A stretch of DNA of 64,000 nt from Ferruginibacter paludis (GTDB lineage Bacteria; Bacteroidota; Bacteroidia; Chitinophagales; Chitinophagaceae): contig NZ_JAUFQJ010000004.1 of the NCBI RefSeq assembly GCF_030409685.1, positions 682,001 through 746,000 of the forward strand, written 5' to 3'. Below are positions 16,586 through 26,069 of this stretch, one piece after another. Position 1 is the stretch's first letter. Every line of letters starts with the position of its first letter. A program made the position numbers and the translations under genes. Below the pieces are notes generated by a model. That model was not told the DNA's origin. It worked only from the letters and a program-made list of their open reading frames with translations, and ran no database searches.

Positions 16586-18406
16586 TTAGTTACTTCCCAT
16601 CATCTCCACACTTCTGTTGATGAAGTTAGTAAGTGTGTTTCCTTTCAATAGCCCCTGGGAAAGCAATGCAAGATCGGCCAGGTTATGAACCAGCTTTTCC
16701 TGTTTGCCTTTATCACTTTCAGCAAGTACATTTTTGTACAATGGATGATTACCATTTACAGTCAGCGTTACTTCGTCTGGCATGCTTGCATAGAATGCAC
16801 CCATACCGCCCTGCATTGCTGCCATATCCTTCATACGGCGCATAAACTCTGGCCTGGTAGCTGTTACGGGTGGCGCATCAACACTTAATCCTTTCAATTC
16901 AACCGTTACATTTAACTCGGGAATTTTCACGCCGAATAGTTCTTTCAATGTCGCTTCCTCGTCTTTACTCAGTACACTTTCTCCGCCTTCCTGTTTGTCT
17001 ATCAGGTTGTCTGTTATGTCGCTGTCCACTCTTACAAACTGAACATTTTCCCACTTCATCTCCATCTGGTTTACAAAACCGTTGTCGATGATAGTTTCCA
17101 TCTTCACCACCTTATATCCCTTAGCCACCGCCTGTTGGATAAATGCATCCTGTTGCACCGGATCTGTAGTGTATAAAATAACCTGCTTACCTTCTTTATT
17201 TTTTTGCAGGGTTTCTGTGGCTATTTTGTATTCGTCAAAAGTAAAAAACTTACCTTCTGTATCCTGTAGTATCAAAAACCTGTTAGCCTTTTCCAAAAAC
17301 TTGTCGTCGGTCATCATACCATACTTCACAAACAAGCCCAGGCTCTCCCACTTCTCTTCAAATGCCGGCCGGTCATTTTTAAAAATCTCTTCTAACTTAT
17401 CAGCCACCTTCTTTGTTATGTGTGCATTTATCTTTCGCACATTGGGGTCGCCCTGCAGGTAACTGCGACTAACATTTAAAGGAATATCAGGTGAATCAAT
17501 TACACCTTGTAGCAACATCAAAAATTCCGGAACAATATCTTTCACTTCATCTGTTACAAAAACCTGGTTGCTGTATAACTGTATTTTATCTTTTTGTATT
17601 TCATAAGATTGTTTAATCTTAGGGAAATATAAAATACCGGTAAGGTTAAATGGATAATCAACATTTAAATGAATCCAGAATAAAGGCGCTTCATTAAACG
17701 GATATAATTCTTTATAGAAATTCTGGTAATCTTCTGTAGTTAGCTCGGAAGGCTTCTTTGTCCAGGCTGGGGTTGGATTATTAATTTGTTTATCTTCAAA
17801 GAAAATGGGGATCGGTAAAAAACGGCAAAATTTCTCGAGCACTGTTTTAATTCTGTGCGGCTCCAAAAACTCCTGGCTCTCTTCATTCAGGTACATTACG
17901 ATGTCCGTTCCCCTGTTTTCCTTTTGCGTATCTTCCAGGGTAAATTCAGGGCTGCCATCACACTCCCATCTTACAGCAGCCGCGTCGTCCTTAAAAGATT
18001 TACTAATTACTTCTACCTTTTCACTTACCATGAAAGAGGAATAAAAACCCAGCCCAAAATGACCAATGATATTGTTCTCATTCTGTCCTTTATACTTATC
18101 CAAAAATTCTTCCGCACCGCTAAAAGCAACCTGGTTCAGGTATTTGTCAACTTCTTCTCCAGTCATTCCGATTCCTCTATCAGAAATGGTGACTGTCTTT
18201 TTCCCGGCATCTATTTTTATCTCAATTTTTAGTTCCCCCAAGTCTCCTTTCGCTTCACCGATAGAAGAAAGGGTTTTTATTTTTTGGGTGGCATCTACCG
18301 CATTACTTACCAGTTCTCTTATGAAAATATCGTGTTCGCTATATAAGAACTTTTTAATAATCGGAAATATATTTTCCGTTTGTACCCGTATGTTTCCTTT
18401 TTGCAT
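16586..18406 (-). CDS. htpG: Molecular chaperone HtpG (Hsp90)
   Basis: A 606-residue cytoplasmic ATP-dependent chaperone. The GHKL ATPase domain shows FIRELVSNAVDA (catalytic Glu and Mg-binding Asn), ISDRGIGMT and GHFGLGFYSSFMV. The middle domain has the conserved VSRSYLQGDPNVRKI. The C-terminal domain ends as in other bacterial Hsp90s, without the eukaryotic MEEVD. The gene is monocistronic. The 93-base spacer upstream holds no clear promoter box. Confidence 0.96.
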   Translation of the reverse strand: MQKGNIRVQTENIFPIIKKFLYSEHDIFIRELVSNAVDATQKIKTLSSIGEAKGDLGELKIEIKIDAGKKTVTISDRGIGMTGEEVDKYLNQVAFSGAEEFLDKYKGQNENNIIGHFGLGFYSSFMVSEKVEVISKSFKDDAAAVRWECDGSPEFTLEDTQKENRGTDIVMYLNEESQEFLEPHRIKTVLEKFCRFLPIPIFFEDKQINNPTPAWTKKPSELTTEDYQNFYKELYPFNEAPLFWIHLNVDYPFNLTGILYFPKIKQSYEIQKDKIQLYSNQVFVTDEVKDIVPEFLMLLQGVIDSPDIPLNVSRSYLQGDPNVRKINAHITKKVADKLEEIFKNDRPAFEEKWESLGLFVKYGMMTDDKFLEKANRFLILQDTEGKFFTFDEYKIATETLQKNKEGKQVILYTTDPVQQDAFIQQAVAKGYKVVKMETIIDNGFVNQMEMKWENVQFVRVDSDITDNLIDKQEGGESVLSKDEEATLKELFGVKIPELNVTVELKGLSVDAPPVTATRPEFMRRMKDMAAMQGGMGAFYASMPDEVTLTVNGNHPLYKNVLAESDKGKQEKLVHNLADLALLSQGLLKGNTLTNFINRSVEMMGSN

Positions 18407-18499
18407 GATGAAAGATTTTCGAAGTACCTGTCAAAGAAAATACCAAATATCAAAAAGTGACAAGATGACAACGAATGCAGACTGAAATACAATTATTGC

Positions 18500-19201
18500 T
18501 TAGTCCTCTTTTTTTACGTTGGCAGCACCGCTTGTTTTTTGAGAAACACTGGCAGCACCCTTATAATAAATATTGGCAGCACCAGATGCATCGGCAGTTA
18601 ACTGTATGCTTGCATACACATGGATGGAAGCTGCGCCGGAAGCAGTTGCAGTGGTAGTCTCACTCATCAAATCCTCCGTCTTAATTGTTCCGCTGCCAGA
18701 GGCCTCAGAATGATATTCTTTTGTTCTTCCGCTTACTTTAATAGTGGATGCTCCTGTTGCCTCAGCTGATACTTCAGGAGCATCTATTTCTCCATTAATA
18801 TTCGCAGCACCGGATGCTTCGAGCTGTAGTTTATCGGTGGTCTTCAACACATTTTTTATTGCTACGTCTGCAGCTCCGGAACTATGAATATTTGTAATTT
18901 CAGGAGCAATTATATAAACTTTATAATGACCATTATTAAAATTAATTCCGTCCCTCGTGCGGATATGTAATGTATGTCCGGAAACTGTCGTTTCTATATC
19001 CTTTATCAGGTTGTCATCTGCCTCCACTTTAACTTCTGTAGGCGAACCGTTTTTCAGTTCCACTTCATAAGCACCGCCGGCTTCAATGCCAGTAAAATCG
19101 CCTGTATTCCTGGTTTCTGTAACTATATTACCACTGCCATGTATTTGCGTGCAGGCGCTCAATATCAAGATAGTTAATGCCAGTAATCCGAATTGTTTCA
19201 T
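18500..19201 (-). CDS. Head-GIN (DUF2807) lipoprotein
   Basis: A 233-residue predicted lipoprotein (signal ending in LSAC, Cys16 lipidated). It begins with the head-GIN pattern IHGSGNIVTETRNTGDFTGIEAGGAYEVEL and continues as a right-handed beta-solenoid-like DUF2807 domain with a repeated SGAA motif: SSGAADV, EASGAANI, ATGAST, ASGSGT, ASGAAS, ASGAAN, SGAANV. The SGAA repeats have a regular spacing of about 18-20 residues. The function of the family is unknown; an envelope adhesin or scaffold is possible. A 14-bp palindrome lies in the divergent spacer upstream. Confidence 0.85.
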   Translation of the reverse strand: MKQFGLLALTILILSACTQIHGSGNIVTETRNTGDFTGIEAGGAYEVELKNGSPTEVKVEADDNLIKDIETTVSGHTLHIRTRDGINFNNGHYKVYIIAPEITNIHSSGAADVAIKNVLKTTDKLQLEASGAANINGEIDAPEVSAEATGASTIKVSGRTKEYHSEASGSGTIKTEDLMSETTTATASGAASIHVYASIQLTADASGAANIYYKGAASVSQKTSGAANVKKED

Positions 19202-19236
19202 TTTCTATTTTTTTACAAAGATTTAAAATAAAATGC

Positions 19237-19250
19237 TGGTTTGCAAACCA
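19237..19250. promoter_or_regulatory. 14-bp perfect palindrome in a divergent spacer
   Basis: TGGTTTGCAAACCA is fully self-complementary and lies between the head-GIN gene (36 bases away) and the DUF2723 gene (144 bases away). It could be an operator for a dimeric regulator, but no regulator is identified. Confidence 0.4.
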
Positions 19251-19363
19251 CCTGTAGGGCAATAGTTACCCCTTATAATTGATTATATCAGAAATATAAA
19301 TTAAAAACTTGTAATTGATTCATAAAAAATTGTTATCCCAGTGTATCAATGGGTTGATAGTTT

Positions 19364-19371
19364 TATATTTG
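19364..19371 (+). promoter_or_regulatory. Minus-7 box of the DUF2723 gene
   Basis: TATATTTG matches TAnnTTTG exactly, 22 bases before the ATG. No TTTG is found at the usual 19-21 base distance upstream, so only the downstream half is supported. Confidence 0.45.
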
Positions 19372-19393
19372 CCCACTTATAATTAACTTCTAT

Positions 19394-22300
19394 ATGAATT
19401 TTAAACGTGTTAATAACATTTCAGGATGGATAATCTGTATTATTGCCTGCACTGTTTATATTATGACCATGGAAGCGACGGGCAGTTTTTGGGACTGTGG
19501 TGAGTTTGCTTCCAGCGCTTATAAATTACAAATTCCCCATCCACCCGGAGCGCCGCTTTTTGTTTTAATCGGCCGGTTGTTTATGGCTCCGTTCGATCCA
19601 AAACATGCCGCCACAGGTATTAACCTGATGAGTGCCCTTGCAAGCGGCTTTACCATTTTATTTTTATACTGGACGATTACCCACTATGCCAAAAAACTGG
19701 TACAAAAAGGGGAAGAAGAATTGAACAGCGCCCAATTATTCAGTATTGTAGCCGCTGGCACAGTGGGTGCGTTGGCTTACTGTTTTTCTGATTCTTTCTG
19801 GTATAGCGCTGTTGAAGGTGAAGTTTACGCATTGTCCTCCTTTTTTACTGCCATTGTTTTTTGGGCGATGGTAAAATGGGAATCTGCTGTAACTGAAGAA
19901 AATAAAAGAGGCATCACCGGGCATTTTACCGGTGCAGACAGGTGGTTGATTTTAATTTTTTACCTGATGGGCCTTTCAATCGGTGTGCATTTGTTAAACC
20001 TGCTTACCATCCCGGCCATGGTAATGATCTATTACTTTAAAAGATATAAAACAACCAACTGGGGAATTTTCTTTGCCTTTATAATTGGTTGTGCCATTAC
20101 AGGCATCATTCAAAAGGCGGTTATACAATGGACCATTAAAGGTGCCGGCAATTTCGATATTTTATTTGTCAACGACTTCGGCCTTCCTTTTTTCAGTGGT
20201 TTTGCCTTTTTCTTTGTATTGCTTGGGGTAGCTATTTATTTCGCCCTGCGCACGGCCAATAAAAAAAACTGGAACTTTTTAAAACTGGGTTTGTGGAGTT
20301 TCACCTTTATGTTGCTGGGGTACAGCAGCTACTTTACCACGTTAATACGCAGCAACGCAGATACCGCTATTGACATGTACAATGTTGATAACCCCGTTAA
20401 CCTGGTTGGTTACCTGGCACGTGAACAGTATGGAGATTTCCCCCTGGTGATAGGCCAGGATTTTACTGCGCAGCCAACCGACCAGCAATACGTAGATACT
20501 TATATTAAGGGAAAAGATAAATATGTAAAGAATGGCCGTAAGATAGAAACCACCTGGGCTGATGAAGACTTGCATGTTTTTCCGAGAATGTGGGACCAAA
20601 GCAACGACCAGGGCCATGCGGATTACTACGCCAGCTTTGCAGGCATTGGTAAAGATCCGAAGACCGGCGAATGGAGTGGTAAACCCACCATGGCAGACAA
20701 TATCAGCTTCTTTATGCAGTACCAGGTTGGCTGGATGTACATGCGTTATTTTATGTGGAATTTCGCCGGCAAGCAGGATGACGTGCAAGGTGTGGTGATG
20801 GGTAATGTGAGAGACGGCAACTGGAAAACAGGCATTTCTTTCTGGGACAATGCCCGCTTGGGGAACCAGTCTGTTATGCCGGATAGTATGAAACGCAACA
20901 AGGCGAACAACAGTCTTTTTGCTTTGCCATTGATATTGGGCTTACTGGGTCTATTTTATCATTATCAAAAAAATAAAAGGGACGGGCTTGTAGTTGGCCT
21001 GCTTTTTTTCTTTACCGGTTTTGCTATTGTAATTTACTTAAATATGCCAGGCAACCAGCCGAGAGAAAGGGATTATGCCTTCGTAGGATCCTTTTATGCG
21101 TTTGCCATTTGGATAGGTATTGGCGTTTTATATGTAAAGGAATTACTGCAAAAAGCGATGAGTGCCAATGTAGCCAACTATGTTGCTGCGGGCATCTGTA
21201 TATTAGCTGTGCCGGTATTGATGGCCAGCCAGGAATGGGATGATCATGACAGAGGTAAAAAAGTATTGGCAAGAGATCTGGCGATTGATTACCTGGAAAG
21301 TTGCGCACCCAATGCTATTTTAGTTTCGTTTGGAGACAATGATACGTACCCCTTGTGGTATGCACAGGAAGTGGAAGGCATACGCCGTGATGTACGGGTT
21401 ATCAATAGCAGTTTACTGGGTACCGATTCCTATATCAATCAGTTGAGGTATAAAATAAATCAGAGCGATCCGATTGACCCGATCTGGACTGCAGATCAGA
21501 TTGAAGGTGCAAAACGAGATTATATTTATTATGCTCCAAAAGCAGGCGTTGATCCCAATCAGTATATGGATTTGTATACCATGATGAAAGATTATGCAGG
21601 CAGTGATGATCCTTCCAAAGTGGAACAGTCCAGAGACGGTAGTATATTGAATGTTTTCCCAACCCGTAAGGTATCCGTACCGGTTGATATCAATGTGGTA
21701 AAAAGCAATGGTACAGTTAACGCCAATGACAGTGTGGTGAACGAAGTAAAGTTTGATATACCGGCAAGATCAGGTTTACAAAAAGGAGAAACCGCTATCT
21801 TGAATATTATTGCGGCAAACAAATGGAAACGTCCTATTTATTTTACAAATGAGTATAACGAGCTTGGTTTCGGCCAATACCTACGCCAGGATGGACTTAC
21901 CTACAGGCTTGTTCCAGTGCTGAACAAAGAGGTTAACGAAAACTGGGTGTACGATAAGATGATGGGCAAATTTGTATTTGGCAATGCCAATGTTAAAGGG
22001 GTTTATTTTGATGAAGAAAACCGCCGCCACCTCAACAGCATTCGTTTGGCCTATGCCAAAGCTGCAGGCAACTTAGCCGAAAACGGTAAAAAGGAAGAAG
22101 CTAAAAAAATGCTGGAGAAATGTGATGCAGGAATGCTGGAAGAGAACATGAGCTATGGCATGGTGTCCCGCTATCAGCAACACGATTACGTATCATACCA
22201 GTTTCTGGATGCCTGTTACAAAGCCGGTGATACCGCCCTTGCGGAAAAAGTTACCCGCAGTTTAAGGAAAGACCTGGAACAGCAAATGACTTATTACAAT

Positions 22301-22486
22301 AGTTTGAATGAAACCAGGTTGTCCCAGTTTGACCAGGAAAGAGGCGATATGCCTATTGCTGCCAACCTGCTGAAAGGCCTGCAGCAAATGGAGCAGTTTT
22401 ATAAAAATCCAAAACAATTAGAAGTGCCTGCCACTATTAACAATAATACCGCTCCTGTAAAAAAAACAGATAGCATAAAAAAATAG
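19394..22486 (+). CDS. DUF2723-family polytopic membrane protein (TMEM260-like glycosyltransferase)
   Basis: A 1030-residue protein with about ten or more hydrophobic segments in the first 560 residues. The N-terminus carries the DUF2723 signature: TGSFWDCGEFASSAYKLQIPH and HPPGAPLF, where the acidic pair in DCGE resembles the catalytic acidic motif of GT-C mannosyltransferases. The human DUF2723 protein TMEM260 is a protein O-mannosyltransferase, so lipid-linked sugar transfer to exported proteins is a reasonable inference. The C-terminal 450 residues look soluble, with helical repeat-like stretches near the end. It is a single gene with its own promoter box and terminator. Confidence 0.82.
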   Translation: MNFKRVNNISGWIICIIACTVYIMTMEATGSFWDCGEFASSAYKLQIPHPPGAPLFVLIGRLFMAPFDPKHAATGINLMSALASGFTILFLYWTITHYAKKLVQKGEEELNSAQLFSIVAAGTVGALAYCFSDSFWYSAVEGEVYALSSFFTAIVFWAMVKWESAVTEENKRGITGHFTGADRWLILIFYLMGLSIGVHLLNLLTIPAMVMIYYFKRYKTTNWGIFFAFIIGCAITGIIQKAVIQWTIKGAGNFDILFVNDFGLPFFSGFAFFFVLLGVAIYFALRTANKKNWNFLKLGLWSFTFMLLGYSSYFTTLIRSNADTAIDMYNVDNPVNLVGYLAREQYGDFPLVIGQDFTAQPTDQQYVDTYIKGKDKYVKNGRKIETTWADEDLHVFPRMWDQSNDQGHADYYASFAGIGKDPKTGEWSGKPTMADNISFFMQYQVGWMYMRYFMWNFAGKQDDVQGVVMGNVRDGNWKTGISFWDNARLGNQSVMPDSMKRNKANNSLFALPLILGLLGLFYHYQKNKRDGLVVGLLFFFTGFAIVIYLNMPGNQPRERDYAFVGSFYAFAIWIGIGVLYVKELLQKAMSANVANYVAAGICILAVPVLMASQEWDDHDRGKKVLARDLAIDYLESCAPNAILVSFGDNDTYPLWYAQEVEGIRRDVRVINSSLLGTDSYINQLRYKINQSDPIDPIWTADQIEGAKRDYIYYAPKAGVDPNQYMDLYTMMKDYAGSDDPSKVEQSRDGSILNVFPTRKVSVPVDINVVKSNGTVNANDSVVNEVKFDIPARSGLQKGETAILNIIAANKWKRPIYFTNEYNELGFGQYLRQDGLTYRLVPVLNKEVNENWVYDKMMGKFVFGNANVKGVYFDEENRRHLNSIRLAYAKAAGNLAENGKKEEAKKMLEKCDAGMLEENMSYGMVSRYQQHDYVSYQFLDACYKAGDTALAEKVTRSLRKDLEQQMTYYNSLNETRLSQFDQERGDMPIAANLLKGLQQMEQFYKNPKQLEVPATINNNTAPVKKTDSIKK

Positions 22487-22500
22487 TTTTTTTCTTTTCC

Positions 22501-22540
22501 AAAATCCTTTCATCAGCAGTGGTGAAAGGATTTTTTATTT
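22501..22540 (+). terminator. Intrinsic terminator of the DUF2723 gene
   Basis: AATCCTTTCA, a ten-base loop, TGAAAGGATT, then further T residues (six T residues in a row overlap the stem end). It begins 15 bases after the stop codon. Confidence 0.85.
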
Positions 22541-22727
22541 AACAAACGAACCAACCACATGAAATGATTGTTTCGTAAATTGTGAAGTAGCGGCTAATCA
22601 TACTATTGAATCAGCCTCAGCCAAACATATTTAATGTACATGTGAATTTTACCTTACGGCCGGTTTAATTTCCATTGGCTTTGACATCAATTTTTGCCGT
22701 ACGATCTGTGGAATTAATTAAATTATT

Positions 22728-23831
22728 ATGATCATGACAGGATACAACTTTTCAAAATACGACCCCAACGAAAATAGTAAAACCAAATTTGAACAATTGC
22801 TCGATATTTTTATGCAGTTACTCACTTACACGAATGGTGATGTTGGTGAAGCCATGCAATGGATGAATGAGCTGGATAATGAATATAAGCTTACCGACAA
22901 TGATTACGGTATGGGTGATTTTTATGAAGACCTGAAAGACAAAGGTTATATTGATGAAAAGAAAGGCAAAGGCGAAATAAAGATAACACCAAAAACAGAA
23001 CAGGGTATTCGTAAAAAAAGCCTGGAAGAAATCTTTGGAAAGTTGAAGAAAACAAAGCAGGGCAATCACAATACTTTTAAACCTGGTGGCGGCGACGAAA
23101 TCAATCCAGAATCCAGGCCCTTTCAATTTGGCGATACGCTTGAGCAAATTGATTTTACGGCATCCATCCGCAACGCACAAATTAATCATGGAGCAGAAAG
23201 TTTCAGGTTGCATGAAGATGACCTGGAAATAAGAGAAACAGATTTTAAGAGCCAGACTTCTACCGTACTAATGATTGATATTTCTCACTCGATGATTTTA
23301 TATGGCGAGGATAGAATTACGCCCGCAAAAAAAGTGGCGATGGCATTGAGTGAACTGATTCAAACAAAATATCCCAAAGATACCTTGGACATAGTCGTGT
23401 TTGGTAACGATGCCTGGACCATTGAAGTAAAAGACCTGCCCTATTTACAGGTAGGTCCCTATCATACCAATACAGTCGCAGGGCTTGAACTGTCGATGGA
23501 TTTGCTGCGTAAAAGGAGAAATCCAAACAAGCAAATTTTTATGATTACAGATGGTAAACCTACCTGCTTAAAAGTAGGTGCCAAATATTATAAAAACAGT
23601 TTTGGAGTAGACAGAAAAATTTTAAACCGATGCATGAGCCTTGCAACCCAGTGCAAAAAATTAAAGATTCCCATCACGACATTTATGATAGCATCTGACC
23701 CTTACCTGCAAAAGTTTGTACAGGAATTTACAGAAACTAATAATGGTAAAGCATTCTTCGCCTCATTGGATAAACTAGGCGCTTTTATCTTTAAGGATTT
23801 TGAGAGCGGCAAAAGAAAAACGGTTTATTAA
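22728..23831 (+). CDS. VWA-domain protein, partner of the MoxR-type ATPase
   Basis: A 367-residue protein with a von Willebrand A domain in its C-terminal half. The metal-ion site is D-x-S-x-S in MIDISHSM (Asp184, Ser186, Ser188), with the later threonine in TNTVAGLELS and the aspartate in MITDGKPT. The N-terminal 180 residues are charged and contain a Lys-rich linker (KKTKQGNHNTFKPGGG). No signal or membrane segment is present, so it is cytoplasmic. VWA proteins next to MoxR ATPases act as substrate adaptors or metal-dependent partners. The AAA+ gene follows after 126 bases. Confidence 0.85.
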   Translation: MIMTGYNFSKYDPNENSKTKFEQLLDIFMQLLTYTNGDVGEAMQWMNELDNEYKLTDNDYGMGDFYEDLKDKGYIDEKKGKGEIKITPKTEQGIRKKSLEEIFGKLKKTKQGNHNTFKPGGGDEINPESRPFQFGDTLEQIDFTASIRNAQINHGAESFRLHEDDLEIRETDFKSQTSTVLMIDISHSMILYGEDRITPAKKVAMALSELIQTKYPKDTLDIVVFGNDAWTIEVKDLPYLQVGPYHTNTVAGLELSMDLLRKRRNPNKQIFMITDGKPTCLKVGAKYYKNSFGVDRKILNRCMSLATQCKKLKIPITTFMIASDPYLQKFVQEFTETNNGKAFFASLDKLGAFIFKDFESGKRKTVY

Positions 23832-23844
23832 ATCTTTTGCCGGT

Positions 23845-23864
23845 AAGACGCAAAGTCGTCTTTT
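23845..23864 (+). terminator. Weak hairpin between the VWA and AAA+ genes
   Basis: AAGACG, a six-base loop, CGTCTT followed by TT. It starts 13 bases after the VWA stop codon. It could reduce read-through into the AAA+ gene; the stem is short and the T-run is weak. Confidence 0.35.
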
Positions 23865-23957
23865 CTTAGTCAGGTATTCCTGATAATTACTTAACTAATT
23901 AAAAATAATAACGCTATCAAGGACCAATGACTAAACACCCTGACGGCAAAATAAAAT

Positions 23958-25481
23958 ATGAACAATAAAATAAAAACACTCGGCGAACTTAAAAAAAGCG
24001 GTTACGTTTCCAGAAGCATTAAAGATGAAATCCGGGAGAACCTGATTAAAAAAATTAAGGCGAAAGAAAACGCCTTTCCCGGTATTTTAGGATACGAAGA
24101 TTCTGTAATACCGGATACCGAAAGAGCGTTGCTAAGCCGCCACAACATTTTATTTCTCGGTTTACGCGGACAGGCAAAAACACGAATGGCCAGGCAAATG
24201 ACAGAACTACTGGATGAATACATACCTGTGGTTGCGGGCAGTGAAATCAACGATGATCCTTTACAACCCATCTCCCGTTACGCAGTTGATTTAATCGAAA
24301 CCTATGGCGATGATACGCCCGTTAACTGGTTGCACCGCAGCCAGCGCTATGGTGAAAAACTGGCTACACCGGATGTTAGTGTTGCCGACCTTATTGGTGA
24401 TATTGATCCAATTAAAGCGGCTAATTTAAAATTAAGTTTTGCAGATGAAAGGGTATTGCATTACGGTATAATACCCCGAAGCAACAGGAGCATCTTTGTT
24501 ATAAATGAATTACCGGACCTGCAGGCAAGAATACAGGTTTCGTTGTTTAATATTTTGGAAGAAGGTGATTTACAGATACGTGGTTTTAAGATGCGTTTAC
24601 CCCTTGACGTTATGTTTGTGTTTACCGCTAACCCAGAAGATTATACCAACAGGGGAAGCATTGTAACCCCATTGAAAGACAGGATAGAAAGCCAGATACT
24701 TACGCATTATCCCAAATCAATAGAAACATCTCTTGCTATTACAGAACAGGAAGCCAATATTAATGAGGATCAATCAACGAGAGTTAGTGTAAGTGACCTT
24801 GTAAAACGGCTGATAGAGCAGGTTGCATTTGAAGCAAGAGGCAGTGAGTTTGTAGACAAAAAAAGCGGCGTAAGTGCAAGGCTTACCATTGCTGCGTATG
24901 AAAATGCAGTAAGCGCTGCGGAACGTCGTGCCATCATTAACAATGAAAAACAAACACAGGTGTGGATCAGCGATATGATCGGTATCATCCCCTCTATCAC
25001 GGGTAAAATTGAACTGGTATACGAAGGCGAGCAGGAAGGCCCGTACCAGGTAGCATTTAATTTATTGGAAAAAGCTATCCGTACACAATTCACTTTGTAC
25101 TTCCCCAATCCCGATACCTTAAAAAAGAAAAGAGGCAAAGATCTTTCCGTAGAAGAAAATCCTTACCGCTCCATCACCCGCTGGTTTGATGGCGGTAACC
25201 ATCTGGATATATTTTTTGATACAAAAGATGAAGACAAAATTCAGTTGCTGTACAAAGTGGATGGCTTACATGCGCTGGTGAAAAAGCATCATAAGGCAGC
25301 CAATGAAAAAGAACTCGCCTTACTAATGGAGTTTGTATTACACGGCCTGGCAGCTTTTTCGCTCATCAGCAAAAAAGTGGTAGAAGGAAAAATTGAGTTT
25401 AAAGATTTAATGGGCAGCATGCTTAATATGGGCAGCAAATCTTTTGGTGATGAAGATTTTAACGACAACGATTTTAATTAA
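23958..25481 (+). CDS. MoxR/magnesium-chelatase-like AAA+ ATPase
   Basis: A 507-residue AAA+ protein. Walker A is GLRGQAKT (68-75). The Walker B position reads FVINELPDL, so Asn183 stands where most AAA+ proteins have aspartate, next to Glu184. Sensor 1 is in FTANPEDYTNRG, and the arginine-rich stretch TPLKDRIESQ follows. The helical lid and a long C-terminal part (about 330-507) end in an acidic DEDFNDNDFN tail. With the VWA protein upstream it should form a two-component remodelling machine of unknown client. It is separated from the next gene by a bidirectional terminator. Confidence 0.85.
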   Translation: MNNKIKTLGELKKSGYVSRSIKDEIRENLIKKIKAKENAFPGILGYEDSVIPDTERALLSRHNILFLGLRGQAKTRMARQMTELLDEYIPVVAGSEINDDPLQPISRYAVDLIETYGDDTPVNWLHRSQRYGEKLATPDVSVADLIGDIDPIKAANLKLSFADERVLHYGIIPRSNRSIFVINELPDLQARIQVSLFNILEEGDLQIRGFKMRLPLDVMFVFTANPEDYTNRGSIVTPLKDRIESQILTHYPKSIETSLAITEQEANINEDQSTRVSVSDLVKRLIEQVAFEARGSEFVDKKSGVSARLTIAAYENAVSAAERRAIINNEKQTQVWISDMIGIIPSITGKIELVYEGEQEGPYQVAFNLLEKAIRTQFTLYFPNPDTLKKKRGKDLSVEENPYRSITRWFDGGNHLDIFFDTKDEDKIQLLYKVDGLHALVKKHHKAANEKELALLMEFVLHGLAAFSLISKKVVEGKIEFKDLMGSMLNMGSKSFGDEDFNDNDFN

Positions 25482-25500
25482 ATATCGTATTGGAAAAGAA

Positions 25501-25528
25501 AAGCCGCTAACAAATAAGCGGCTTTCTT
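25501..25528. terminator. Bidirectional terminator between AAA+ gene and barrel gene
   Basis: AAGCCGCT (25501-25508) and AGCGGCTT (25517-25524) form a perfect 8-bp stem with an 8-base loop. T-rich tracts follow on the plus strand, and a TTTTCTTTT tract follows on the minus strand. It lies between two converging genes. Confidence 0.8.
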
Positions 25529-25534
25529 GTTGTA

Positions 25535-26017
25535 TTAAAACTTATAGCCAAAGGATATGCCCGCGTAATAAGGTATAAAAAAGCCTTTGCCGAATATAGG
25601 CACCATAGCTGCCCTGAAAACAAAACCATTTGCAGCCGGCTGGTACCTGTAACCAAAACTTGTATAACCGAATACTGCATTATTGTTAGTGTTGTCAGAG
25701 CCAATAGAAAAATCAGTAGCGTTTACGAAAGTTGCGCCACCGCCAATTTCAAAATAATGTTTGGTTTCCTTTCCTATTAAGTAATTTAATCCCACGGGTA
25801 TAAAAAGTGCACCTTCTCCATCAATCGAAAATCCTCCGACACCCACTCTAAAACCAAGTCCATCTTGCGTTTTTTGAAAACGCATATCGTAATTTACTGA
25901 GGCAAAGCCGGGACCACCCAATTCAAAATACATTGCTTTTCCAGCTGATTGAGCGCTGGCTGAAACAGAGATAATTAAAAAAAGAATAGTGAGGAAGAAT
26001 AAATTTTGCTTTTTCAT
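25535..26017 (-). CDS. Small outer membrane beta-barrel-like protein, function unknown
   Basis: A 160-residue exported protein (signal ending in ASAQ). The rest alternates short amphipathic strands and ends in aromatic SFGYKF, a C-terminal aromatic residue as in outer membrane barrels. Its size allows an eight-stranded barrel, as in OmpX- or OmpW-like proteins. No catalytic motif is seen. It is transcribed alone: a terminator lies downstream and murB upstream ends 52 bases away on the same strand. Confidence 0.7.
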   Translation of the reverse strand: MKKQNLFFLTILFLIISVSASAQSAGKAMYFELGGPGFASVNYDMRFQKTQDGLGFRVGVGGFSIDGEGALFIPVGLNYLIGKETKHYFEIGGGATFVNATDFSIGSDNTNNNAVFGYTSFGYRYQPAANGFVFRAAMVPIFGKGFFIPYYAGISFGYKF

Positions 26018-26069
26018 ACAAGGCAGCTTTTATTTGGTGTAGTGCAATATAATCTCCATTATTAATATA

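Noticed and set aside
20342..20788. 148-codon minus-strand open frame
   Set aside because: Antisense to the DUF2723 gene with no recognisable features.
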